Below, in pieces: positions 9,549 through 16,940 of a stretch of 64,000 nt of DNA (positions are counted from its first letter, which is position 1; each line of letters starts with the position of its first letter). Both the position numbers and the translations under genes were made by a program. The stretch is from assembly GCF_009739905.1 (NCBI RefSeq), contig NZ_CP034279.1, forward strand, positions 2,170,001 through 2,234,000, read 5' to 3'. Source of the DNA: Streptomyces ficellus (lineage in GTDB: Bacteria; Actinomycetota; Actinomycetes; Streptomycetales; Streptomycetaceae). The notes beneath the pieces are model-generated. The model was given only the letters and a program-made list of their open reading frames with translations. It was not told the origin of the DNA and searched no databases.

Positions 9549-9609
9549 TCGGTGTTCCTCGCGGCGCCCCTCCCGTCCGCACCGGTCGGGCCGGTTCACG
9601 GGCCTTGGC

Positions 9610-10950
9610 TCAGCCCTCGACGAAGTTCTGCAGGCCCGGCACCGTCAGGTTGCCGCCGAACTGGCCCGCCTGCTTCACGTTCACGTCGGTGAAGAACGCG
9701 AACGGGACGTTCAGCGGGGGCGGCGAGTCGGGGCTGAAGGTGATCGGGATGAGGCCGAAGAGGTTGCCCTTCAGCTCCTCCGTGTACATCGTCACCGTGC
9801 CGCCCCTGATGGTGGATTCGGAGCCCGGGCGGGACTTCACGTGGCCGGTGTGGCCGTCGGAGTGGACCGTGAGCTGGTGGAGGTCCTTGATGTCGACCTC
9901 GTCCGCGGTGAACTTGAGGACCTTCTTCACCTTGCCGCCGTAGGTCTTGACCTCCACGATGCCGTGGTAGTCCAGCCCGCGCAGGGTGAGCTTGGTGCTC
10001 TCCAGCCGCCACGGCTCGTCCGGGAGCAGCGGGATGCCGGGCTCCAGCTCGGCCGCGGCGAGGGCCTCGGGGTCGGCGGTCGGGCACGGGAAGCGGGGCT
10101 TGGCGCCCTCCGGGATGTCCTCGTCCTTCGTGGGGTCGAGTCCCTTGGCGTCCTCGGGGAGTTCCTCGACCTCGGCGCCCGCCTTGTCGGCGGCGTCCTT
10201 GATCGCTTCCTTGGCCTCGTCGACGGCCCCGTCGGCCTCGTCGGTCGCCTTGTCCGTCGCGTCGTCCTTCGCGGCCGGCTTCTCCGCGGGCTTGGACGAC
10301 GGTTCGGTGGACGGCTCGGTGGAGGGCTCGTCCGCGGGCGGTTGGGCGGGGGCTTCCGCGGAGGGGGCGGTGGTCGACGGGGTGGCCGCCGGCTCCTCTT
10401 CCTCGTCCGGGCCGTCGAAGATGTCCTTGATGGCGTCACCGACACCCAGCGGGTCCAGGGGGTTCCTGGTCTCCGTGGGCGTGGGCGCCGGGGTGTCGGA
10501 GGGCGCCGGGCTCGGGGTGGCCGGCGGCTTGGTGACGCCGGTCTTCGGCTCGGTGGTGTCCTTCTCCGCCTCGTCCGTCTCGTCCGCGGAGGGGCCGGCG
10601 CCGGGTTCCGGCTGCTTCTCCTCGTCGGGCGCGGGCTTCCCGGAGTCGCTCGGGGACGGCTTCGGCGCCGGGGACTCCGACTCCGAAGGCTTCTCGGGCT
10701 GCTCGGGCTTCTCGGACTCCGACGGCTCGTCGGAGCGCGTCACGCACGGGCCGGGCGCGAAGGGGATGTCCTTCTCGTCGGCGAGGGCGAGCTTGGGCGT
10801 CATACCGAGGCCGACGAGTACGGCGGTGGGCATCGCGGCAAGGGCCATCGCCTTGCCCGCCGGTGCCTGGATCTTGGCCAGCAGCGATTTCCTCGGAGCC
10901 GCGTGCCGCGGCCCCTTTCTCATCGCCGGCTGTATCTCGTCACCCCGCAC
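9610..10950 (-). CDS. Secreted acidic Pro/Ser/Glu-rich protein of the DUF6114-DUF6230 set
   Basis: The 446-residue product has a signal-like N-terminus (basic, then MALAAMPTAVLVGLGM and LALA before DEKD). Residues of about 60-250 are a low-complexity acidic region of Ser, Pro, Glu, Ala and Thr. The last roughly 115 residues are a compact beta-rich domain (GLDYHGIVEVKTYGGKVKKV onward, then VDIKDLHQLTVHSDG). No catalytic motif is visible. GTG at 10950 has GGGAGGA just upstream and overlaps the DUF6114 stop by 11 nt; an ATG at 10923 is an alternative. Likely a wall- or membrane-associated exported protein working with its two upstream neighbours. Function unknown. Confidence 0.7.
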   Translation of the reverse strand: MRGDEIQPAMRKGPRHAAPRKSLLAKIQAPAGKAMALAAMPTAVLVGLGMTPKLALADEKDIPFAPGPCVTRSDEPSESEKPEQPEKPSESESPAPKPSPSDSGKPAPDEEKQPEPGAGPSADETDEAEKDTTEPKTGVTKPPATPSPAPSDTPAPTPTETRNPLDPLGVGDAIKDIFDGPDEEEEPAATPSTTAPSAEAPAQPPADEPSTEPSTEPSSKPAEKPAAKDDATDKATDEADGAVDEAKEAIKDAADKAGAEVEELPEDAKGLDPTKDEDIPEGAKPRFPCPTADPEALAAAELEPGIPLLPDEPWRLESTKLTLRGLDYHGIVEVKTYGGKVKKVLKFTADEVDIKDLHQLTVHSDGHTGHVKSRPGSESTIRGGTVTMYTEELKGNLFGLIPITFSPDSPPPLNVPFAFFTDVNVKQAGQFGGNLTVPGLQNFVEG

Positions 10951-11470
10951 TGTTCCTCCCGCCGTTGGCGTCGATCGTGCTGTCGGTCGCGTTGCTCTGC
11001 GGGGCCACGGCCGACAACTCGTCGGCCCGCTCGCCGTCCCCCTCGGCCGGTTCGGCCGGTTCGGCCGTCTTGTCCACCGGCGTGCCCGGCGCCCAGGAGG
11101 CGGACAGGGCGCCGCCGAGCAGGGCGAAGAGGAAGCCGATGAGGAACCCTCCGATGTTGGCCACCGGCAGGGAGACGAGCGCCAGGACGATGGCGGCGAC
11201 CCCCGCGAACACCCGGACGACGGAGTGGAACCACATCGTCAGGCCCAGCGTGACCAGGAGGACGCCGATGATCAGCGAGCCGGCACCGGCCGTGGTCGCC
11301 ATGGCGATCGTCATGTTGCCGAGTCGGAGGTCGGCGTACGGAAGGTAGGCGATCGGCAGGCCGCCGATCATGGTGAACAGACCGCCCCAGAAAGGCCGGT
11401 TGCCCCGCCACGCGCGGAAGCGCAGCCGCCAGTAGGTGAATCCGCGGGAACCAGTGGACTCGGCGCTCAT
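10940..11470 (-). CDS. DUF6114 family membrane protein
   Basis: The 176-residue product has about four hydrophobic segments (near 25-45, 55-80, 85-105 and 108-130) after a basic start, then an acidic, Pro/Ala-rich cytoplasmic-type tail. The N-terminal pattern RLRFRAWRGNRPFWGGLF with GGLPI matches DUF6114 proteins of actinomycetes, which commonly sit beside DUF6230 genes. AGGGAG lies eight bases before the ATG. It is the middle gene of a leftward set: 105 nt after the DUF6230 gene and overlapping the next gene. Biochemical role unknown. Confidence 0.8.
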   Translation of the reverse strand: MSAESTGSRGFTYWRLRFRAWRGNRPFWGGLFTMIGGLPIAYLPYADLRLGNMTIAMATTAGAGSLIIGVLLVTLGLTMWFHSVVRVFAGVAAIVLALVSLPVANIGGFLIGFLFALLGGALSASWAPGTPVDKTAEPAEPAEGDGERADELSAVAPQSNATDSTIDANGGRNSAG

Positions 11471-11575
11471 GGAAAACAGCTCCCTGGAAGCGGTGGTGCT
11501 GGAAAAGAGAGAAGAAGGGAGTAGTGGCCCGGACGGGCAGGCTCGCCATGCGCGTTCCCACCCGCCCGGCGAGTG

Positions 11576-12229
11576 CTAGTCCTGGAAGCACTCCTTGGTG
11601 CCACGGTGGAGCTTGAGGCTCAGGTCCGGCAGCTTGAACGTGCCGGCCGTGGTCGCCCACGCCTTCTGCTCCACGTTCCGCAGCGTCACCTCGTCGGCGC
11701 GCTGACCGAAACCGAAGGGGTTGGCCCTCGCCTCGGTACCCGGCTGGATGCCGGGGTCGGTGTCGTTCTTCTTCAGGGAACCGGCGGCAACGCCGATGTC
11801 GATCTTCTTGAACTCGGCGTCGGCCTCGAGGTCGGAGACATCCAGGTAGATGTCCTCCGCCTGGACCTTCTCCGCGCCCGTACCGGCCTTCAGCTCCAGG
11901 CTGACGGTACCGATCAGCGGCACGTGCGGCGTCACGACGGACTGGCACATGTTGGTGATCGTGGCCGTCTTGAAGCCCGACACCGCCACCGGCGCGGCGA
12001 ACTTCTCGCCCTTGAGGGTCTTGCCCTCGGCGTAGCTGCCGTACTGGACGAACTTGGTACCGGTGAGTTCAGAGGCCTTAACCTTGAACTCCTGGCCGGA
12101 GATGCTGAACGATGCCGCCAGCGCTCCCTGGGCCAGGCCGATGCCTATCGCGGCCGTCGCGGCCACACTCGGCACCATGACTACGGCGAACCGCTTCCAT
12201 CTGGTCCCACCGCGAACCTGGGACTTCAT
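11576..12229 (-). CDS. DUF6230 family exported protein
   Basis: The 217-residue product has a membrane-anchor or signal-like segment at about 15-38 (AVVMVPSVAATAAIGIGLAQ), then a beta-rich domain: SFSISGQEFKVKASELTGTKF, CQSVVTPHVPLIG, VQAEDIYLDVSDLEADAEF and a C-terminal TKECFQD. Two Cys residues, in the CQS and ECFQ motifs, could form a disulfide. The ATG has an excellent GAAGGAGG site six bases upstream. It is the first gene of the DUF6230-DUF6114-secreted protein set and is preceded by a 490-nt non-coding region with operator-like repeats. Family recognised; function unknown. Confidence 0.82.
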   Translation of the reverse strand: MKSQVRGGTRWKRFAVVMVPSVAATAAIGIGLAQGALAASFSISGQEFKVKASELTGTKFVQYGSYAEGKTLKGEKFAAPVAVSGFKTATITNMCQSVVTPHVPLIGTVSLELKAGTGAEKVQAEDIYLDVSDLEADAEFKKIDIGVAAGSLKKNDTDPGIQPGTEARANPFGFGQRADEVTLRNVEQKAWATTAGTFKLPDLSLKLHRGTKECFQD

Positions 12230-12579
12230 AGATTTCCTCCTTCTCGGACGTACATCTCCGGATGGGCCCCGGGCCCGTCCTGGGATGGGAGAAGTGCTAC
12301 GTCCTCGGGAAGGAGAGCGCCCGTAGATCAGGCGCGAGCCGCGTCCGAATCACCGGCGATCACCCCCGAGCGACAACCACTGGCCACGCCTTCGCGCAAC
12401 CCTGCTTGGACAGGCCCTGCCGGTTGGGCAGGAACCCCCCTGTCCGGAGCCGGCGGCAAGGTCGCCGGCCCGCTCGGTGGGGATCCGCTCCCGTGAGCGC
12501 GGCTGGTTGCCGGGCTGGTACGGGATTGGACCGAGCGTGGCCGATCGTGGTGCATTCACGCCGTCGACACAAGGGGGTT

Positions 12580-12597
12580 CGTTACTCGCTAGTAACG
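12580..12597. promoter_or_regulatory. Operator-like inverted repeat CGTTACT-N4-AGTAACG
   Basis: A perfect 7-bp inverted repeat with a CGCT spacer, of the size and shape bound by TetR-family repressors. It lies 351 nt upstream of the DUF6230 start, and the same TTACT/AGTAA half-sites recur at 12712-12724. Confidence 0.5.
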
Positions 12598-12711
12598 GGT
12601 GGATAACCACGCCACGACAGGGTGATGTCGCCCGGGTACACAGGGTGCTACCGACCGGTTCGACAGAACCGGATTTCCTCGGCAAAAGCCGGACATAAAG
12701 CGGGCGTTGAT

Positions 12712-12724
12712 TTACTGCAAGTAA
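12712..12724. promoter_or_regulatory. Second TTACT-N3-AGTAA inverted repeat
   Basis: The 5-bp arms are identical to those at 12580-12597 but the spacer is GCA. It lies just before the terminator hairpin of the thioredoxin gene. It could be a second operator of the same regulator or a chance match. Confidence 0.35.
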
Positions 12725-12726
12725 CA

Positions 12727-12764
12727 GCGGCCGTGTTTACCAAGTTTTGGTAAAGCACGGCCGC
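12727..12764 (-). terminator. Terminator of the thioredoxin-like gene
   Basis: A 17-bp stem, GCGGCCGTGTTTACCAA at 12727-12743 pairing with 12747-12764 with one bulged G, around a GTT loop. It lies 52 nt past the stop of the leftward gene ending at 12817. Confidence 0.78.
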
Positions 12765-12816
12765 GTTTTGTCACTGTGTCGCCAAATCACCGGCGTCCGG
12801 GGGTGGGGTCAGTGCG

Positions 12817-13788
12817 TCAGAAGAGCACGCGCGCCAGCGCCGAACGGGCCTTGGTGACCCGCGGGTCGTCGGGGCCGATCACCTCGAACAGCTCCAGCAG
12901 CCGCACCCGCGCCGTGTCGCGGTCGTCGCCCGCCGTACGGCGCACGGTGTCGACGAGCCGGCCGAAGGCGTCCTCCACGTGACCGCCCACCAGGTCCAGG
13001 TCGGCGGCGGCGAGCTGGGCGGGGACGTCGGCGGGGTCGTCCGCGGCGCTCTTGCGGACGACCTGCGGGTCCATGCCCTGCACCCGGGAGAGCAGTTCGG
13101 CCTGGGCGAGGCCCAGCTTGGCCTCGGTGTTGCCCGGGTCGTCGGCGAGGACGTTCTTGTACGCCTGGATCGCCCCGCCGAAGTCGTTGGCGTCCAGCGC
13201 CCGCACCGCCGCCTCCAGCAGCGTGTCGTACGGGCCGGCCGGCTGCGCCGGGGCCTCGGCGGAAGCGCCGGGCGCCTCCTGGTCGACCACGATGCCGGTG
13301 AGGCCGAACCGCTCCTCGCCGACCCGGATCAGTTCGTCCAGGGTCTGGCGGATCTGCGCCTCGGGCGCCGCCCCCTGGAAGAGCGGCAGCGCCTGACCGG
13401 CGACCACCGCGAAGACGGCCGGGATCCCCTGGATACCGAACTGCTGCATCAACATCTGGTTGGCGTCGACGTCGATCTTGGCGAGGACGAAACGGCCGTT
13501 GTACTCGGCGGCCAGTCGCTCCAGCAGGGGGCCGAGCTGCTTGCACGGCTCGCACCACTCGGCCCAGAAGTCGATGACGACGGGCACCTCGGTGGAGCGC
13601 TGGAGGATGTCGCGCTCGAAGCCCGCCTCGTCTACATCGATCACCAGGGCCGACGGGGGCACCGCTCCGCCGCCGCCCTCCCGGGCGGCCTGGGCGCGCG
13701 CCTGCTCCGCCTTCGCCTTGGCCTCTCCGGCCGCCTTCACCGCGGCGAGGTCGACGACGCCGCTCATGGACATGTTCCTAGGCTGCAT
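12817..13788 (-). CDS. YbbN-like thioredoxin-domain protein with TPR tail
   Basis: The 323-residue product has an Ala/Lys-rich N-terminal 50 residues, then a thioredoxin fold at about 50-165 with the active site WAEWCEPCKQLGPLL and the cis-Pro segment GIQGIPAVF. The C-terminal half is helical, with TPR-like repeats around LLEAAVRALDANDFGGAIQAY and TEAKLGLAQAELL. This layout matches CnoX/YbbN co-chaperones, which protect proteins from oxidative aggregation, though here both Cys residues of CxxC are kept. Start chosen at 13788: GGGGAGGA sits seven bases before the ATG. It stands alone, divergent from a TetR gene. Confidence 0.88.
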   Translation of the reverse strand: MQPRNMSMSGVVDLAAVKAAGEAKAKAEQARAQAAREGGGGAVPPSALVIDVDEAGFERDILQRSTEVPVVIDFWAEWCEPCKQLGPLLERLAAEYNGRFVLAKIDVDANQMLMQQFGIQGIPAVFAVVAGQALPLFQGAAPEAQIRQTLDELIRVGEERFGLTGIVVDQEAPGASAEAPAQPAGPYDTLLEAAVRALDANDFGGAIQAYKNVLADDPGNTEAKLGLAQAELLSRVQGMDPQVVRKSAADDPADVPAQLAAADLDLVGGHVEDAFGRLVDTVRRTAGDDRDTARVRLLELFEVIGPDDPRVTKARSALARVLF

Positions 13789-13873
13789 GGGTACATCCTC
13801 CCCCTTCCGCGCGCGTAACCGTTAAGCCATGGCCGAACCGCGGCCGCCCGGGCGCCCCCCGCCGGTGTGCGGG

Positions 13874-13889
13874 GCGTACGGACGTACGC
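13874..13889. promoter_or_regulatory. Inverted repeat GCGTAC-GGAC-GTACGC
   Basis: A perfect 6-bp palindrome with a 4-bp spacer in the divergent intergenic region between the thioredoxin-like gene and the TetR gene. Possible regulator site. Confidence 0.35.
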
Positions 13890-13964
13890 GATCCAGCAGA
13901 TGTTTCGGCACTGGGTCCCCACCCTGGCGCCTGTGGTTGTCGCTCTGGGCCGCTCAAAGCCTTT

Positions 13965-13981
13965 CGCTACGCCTCGTAGCG
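13965..13981. promoter_or_regulatory. Inverted repeat CGCTACG-CCT-CGTAGCG
   Basis: A perfect 7-bp inverted repeat with a 3-bp spacer, 102 nt upstream of the TetR gene. Size and place suit an autoregulatory TetR operator; this is inferred only. Confidence 0.45.
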
Positions 13982-14082
13982 TAACCCCGATCCCAGGCGC
14001 CCGGGGGCCGCACGGGGAGGTGAACTGCCTCACATGTACGGGCCGGTAACACCGGGCGTACTCGCCGGTATGGTCGACCGTC

Positions 14083-14715
14083 ATGTGCATCAGCTCCAGC
14101 CCCTCGCGCCGCCGTGGCGGCACCGGTGGCCGCCCCCGTTCGGCGGAGGCCGACGCCGCGATACTGACGGCGACCCGGGCCGCCCTGGTCGAGCTGGGCT
14201 GGTCGAAGCTCACGATGGGCGACGTCGCCGGCCGCGCCGGGGTCGCCAAGACGACCCTCTACCGGCGCTGGGCCGGGAAGAACGAGCTGGTCGTCGACGC
14301 CGTCGCCGTCCTCTTCGACGAGCTGGAACTGCCCGACCGCGGCAGCCTGATGGCCGACATCGAGGGCGTGGTCGTGCAGTTCGCGGCGCTGCTGGAGCGG
14401 CCGGAGACCAAGACGGCGCTGATGGCCGTCATCGCCGAGTCCACCCGCGACGAGCCGCTGCGCGAGCGGATCCGCACCCTGATCGTCGAGAGGCAGAAGC
14501 GCCTCGTCCTGGCGGGGCGGGAGCGCGCCCAGGCCCGCGGTGAGCTGCCCGCGAGCCCGGCGTCCGCGACGGGCACCGACGACCTGATCTTCGACGTGAT
14601 CGCCGGCGCGGTGGTCCACCGCGCGCTGGTCAGCGCCGAGCCCGTCGACGCGGACTGGGTCCAGCGCTTCACCGCCCTGCTGCTGGGCGGCCTGGGCGCC
14701 GCGGCCCGCACCTGA
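14083..14715 (+). CDS. TetR-family transcriptional regulator
   Basis: The 210-residue product has a short basic Ser/Arg-rich lead, then a TetR helix-turn-helix at about 25-70 (ILTATRAALVELGWSKLTMGDVAGRAGVAKTTLYRRW, KNELVVDAV). The remainder is a helical ligand-binding domain with no assignable ligand. The ATG has no obvious ribosome site; a TATGGT box at 14069-14074 lies eight bases before it, so the transcript may be leaderless. It lies divergent from the thioredoxin-like gene, and two palindromes in the shared upstream region are candidate operators. Its targets cannot be told from sequence. Confidence 0.88.
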   Translation: MCISSSPSRRRGGTGGRPRSAEADAAILTATRAALVELGWSKLTMGDVAGRAGVAKTTLYRRWAGKNELVVDAVAVLFDELELPDRGSLMADIEGVVVQFAALLERPETKTALMAVIAESTRDEPLRERIRTLIVERQKRLVLAGRERAQARGELPASPASATGTDDLIFDVIAGAVVHRALVSAEPVDADWVQRFTALLLGGLGAAART

Positions 14716-14764
14716 CGGCTCGCTCCGGCCGCCGCGGGCCCCGCCGCCCCGGACCGGTCGTGGC

Positions 14765-15748
14765 TCAGACCTGGTAGCGGTTGGCGGCGAAGAGGTGGAG
14801 GTGGTCCGCGATCCACTCCGACGTCCGCTTCAGGCCCTCCCCCAGGGACATCTCCGGCTGCCAGCCCGCCCAGTCGCGGGCCCGGGTGTTGTCCGACAGC
14901 AGGCGCTCCACCTCGCTGCCCGACGGGCGCAGTCGCGCCGGGTCGACGACGATGTCGACACCGTCGCGCCCCGAGGCCTCGATGAGCCGGCGCGCCAGGT
15001 CGCCGATGGCGATCTCCTCGCCCGTACCCAGGTTGACCACCTCGCCGAGCGCCCGGTCGCACTCCGCGAGCGCGAGGAATCCGCGCGCGGTGTCCGTGAC
15101 GTAGGTGAAGTCCCGGGTCGGGGCGAGGGAGCCGAGCCTGATCTCGCGGGCACCCGAGTGGAGTTGGGCGAGGATCGTGGGGATGACCGCGCGGGCGGAC
15201 TGGCGCGGCCCGTACGTGTTGAACGGGCGTACCACCGTGACCGGCAGTTCGAAGGCGTGCCAGTGGGACAGCGCCATCATGTCGGCGCCGATCTTGGACG
15301 CCGAGTACGGCGACTGCGGCTGGAGCGGGTGGTCCTCGCCGATCGGGGCGGTGATGGCGGTCCCGTACACCTCGCTGGTGGAGGTGTGCACCAGGCGCCG
15401 CACGGCGTGCCGGCGGCAGGCCTCGGCGACGTTCTCGGTGCCGGTGACGTTCGTCTGGACGTACGCGCCGGGCGAGTCGTAGCTGTACGGGATGCCGATC
15501 AGGGCGGCCAGGTGGAAGACGGTGTCGCAGCCGGCGACGGCGTCCATGACGCGGCCGGGGTCGCGGACGTCGCCCGCGATCATCTCGACGTCGTCCATGC
15601 GGTGGCGGAGGTTGCCCTTGTCGCCGTACGGCTTGTAGTGCACGAACGCGCGGACGCGGGCGCCGCGTTCGACGAGCAGGTCGACGAGGGTGGAGCCGAT
15701 GAAGCCTTCGGCGCCGGTGACGAGGACGGTGCGGCCGGACCAGTTCAT
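14765..15748 (-). CDS. LegB-like NAD-dependent nucleotide-sugar 4,6-dehydratase
   Basis: Extended short-chain dehydrogenase of 327 residues acting on a nucleotide-activated sugar. Visible: the NAD site VLVTGAEGFIGSTLV, FHLAALIGIPYSYDSP, the active site HTSTSEVYGT with Ser/Thr, the YSASK catalytic Tyr-Lys pair, and RPFNTYGPRQSARAVIPTI. The IPYSY...NTYGPRQSARAVIPTI pattern is characteristic of LegB-type UDP-GlcNAc 4,6-dehydratases rather than RmlB. The start ATG overlaps the stop of the MurG-like gene (ATGA), so the two form a coupled operon. Likely makes a modified sugar for an envelope glycan; the exact substrate is inferred. Confidence 0.82.
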   Translation of the reverse strand: MNWSGRTVLVTGAEGFIGSTLVDLLVERGARVRAFVHYKPYGDKGNLRHRMDDVEMIAGDVRDPGRVMDAVAGCDTVFHLAALIGIPYSYDSPGAYVQTNVTGTENVAEACRRHAVRRLVHTSTSEVYGTAITAPIGEDHPLQPQSPYSASKIGADMMALSHWHAFELPVTVVRPFNTYGPRQSARAVIPTILAQLHSGAREIRLGSLAPTRDFTYVTDTARGFLALAECDRALGEVVNLGTGEEIAIGDLARRLIEASGRDGVDIVVDPARLRPSGSEVERLLSDNTRARDWAGWQPEMSLGEGLKRTSEWIADHLHLFAANRYQV

Positions 15749-16875
15749 GCTGCGTACTCCTTGGTGTGGGGCGTGGTGCGGGTGGCGAGGTCGAGGACCC
15801 GCTCGGCGAGCAGGTCGGCGGCGTATGCGTGCGGGCCCGGAGCGGCGGCGCCGCTCATCGAGGCCAGCCGGGCCGGGTCGGCGAGCAGCGGCTCGACGAG
15901 CGCGGCGAGGCGGTCGGCGGTGGTCTCCACGTCGGGCAGGAGCAGGCCGGCGCCGGCGTCGGTGAGGACGCGGGCGTTGTGCGTCTGGTGGTCGCCCGGC
16001 GCGTGCGGGTAGGGCACGAGGACGGCCGGCACGCCGGTGGTGGCGAGTTCCGCGACGGTGGCGGACCCGGCCCGGCACACCACCAGGTCGGCGGCGGCGT
16101 ACGCGAGGTCCATCCGGTCCAGGTACGGCACCGCGCGGGCGACGGGGTTGCCGGCGAGGGCGCGCCGGGTGTCGTCCAGCGCGGCCGGACCGGTCTTGAT
16201 CAGCAGGTGGACGTCGGGGCGGTGGCGCCACCGGTCGGCGAGGCCGAGCGCGGCCTCGGTGAGGCGGCGGGCGCCGAGGCTGCCGCCGTTGAACAGCACC
16301 AGGCGCCGCCCCTCGGGGACGTCGAAGGCGCGGCGGGCGGCCGGGCGCAGCGCGTCCCGGTCGAGGGCGGCCAGCGAGGCGGCGATGGGCATCCCGGTGG
16401 TGACGGCCCCGTGGAGGTGGCCGGTGTCGAAGGCGACCGCGATGTGCGGGGTGAGGCGGGCGGCGAACTGGTTGGCGCGGCCCGGTACGGCGTTGGATTC
16501 GTGGATCAGGCTCGGCAGCCCGGCCATCCGGGCGCCCAGGATGACGGGCGCGCTCGGGTAGCCGCCCATGCCGACGGCCACCTGGGCGCCCTGGCCGCGC
16601 AGGATGGACCGCACCTGCGCGCCCGAGCGCAGCAGGGCCGCGGGCAGCAGGTAGCGCTTGGCGCCCAGCGCCGGGTCGAAGGGGATCATGTCGACGGTGT
16701 GGAGCCGGTAGCCGGCGGCCGGTATCAGCTCGCCCTCCAGGCCCCGGGTCGTGCCGACGAAGGAGATCACCGCGTCGGGGGCGGCCCGGCGCAGGGCGTC
16801 GGCGATGGCGAGGCCGGGGTAGATGTGGCCGCCGGTGCCGCCGGCACCGATCACGACCGAGAGTGGTGTGCGCAT
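15745..16875 (-). CDS. MurG-like glycosyltransferase (second copy outside the division cluster)
   Basis: The 376-residue GT-B enzyme resembles MurG, which adds GlcNAc to lipid I on the inner membrane face. Motifs: GAGGTGGHIYPGLAIADAL at residues of about 10-28 (loop 1), VGMGGYPSAP, HESNAVPGRANQ, LFNGGSLGARRL, and the donor site SATVAELATTGVPAVLVPYPH with GDHQTHNA. Here it is not with mur or fts genes but in a two-gene operon with a LegB-like dehydratase, divergent from a two-component system. It is probably a paralog that uses a different acceptor or a modified sugar, not the essential MurG. Confidence 0.85.
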   Translation of the reverse strand: MRTPLSVVIGAGGTGGHIYPGLAIADALRRAAPDAVISFVGTTRGLEGELIPAAGYRLHTVDMIPFDPALGAKRYLLPAALLRSGAQVRSILRGQGAQVAVGMGGYPSAPVILGARMAGLPSLIHESNAVPGRANQFAARLTPHIAVAFDTGHLHGAVTTGMPIAASLAALDRDALRPAARRAFDVPEGRRLVLFNGGSLGARRLTEAALGLADRWRHRPDVHLLIKTGPAALDDTRRALAGNPVARAVPYLDRMDLAYAAADLVVCRAGSATVAELATTGVPAVLVPYPHAPGDHQTHNARVLTDAGAGLLLPDVETTADRLAALVEPLLADPARLASMSGAAAPGPHAYAADLLAERVLDLATRTTPHTKEYAA

Positions 16876-16899
16876 GGACCGGGACGGTTCCGGACCGGC

Positions 16900-16918
16900 C
16901 TAAGAGGGTTCTAAGAGG
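16900..16918. promoter_or_regulatory. CTAAGAGG direct repeat, 11-bp period
   Basis: Two exact copies of CTAAGAGG separated by GTT (11 bp start to start), between the divergent MurG-like gene and response regulator starts. Head-to-tail repeats at one helical turn are the usual sites of OmpR/PhoB-type regulators such as the adjacent gene product. Confidence 0.6.
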
Positions 16919-16940
16919 CGGCTTTGGCAGGGTGTGCCGT

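Larger units (their letters stand above)
12230..12726 (-). other. Long upstream region of the DUF6230 set
   Basis: About 497 nt without a supportable gene. The only clear structure is a pair of related inverted repeats (12580-12597 and 12712-12724), listed separately. Base composition is lower in GC toward 12650-12760 than in flanking genes, as expected for promoter DNA. Confidence 0.5.

Noticed and set aside
10436..10747. A separate small gene on the minus strand within 9610-10950
   Set aside because: It lies within and out of frame with a low-complexity but clearly signal-bearing gene, and has no ribosome site.
14765..15748. A second dTDP-glucose 4,6-dehydratase (RmlB)
   Set aside because: The IPYSY and RPFNTYGPRQSARAVIPTI pattern fits the LegB type; RmlB would show STDEVYG and NNYGPYQFPEKLIP, as in the 47881 gene.
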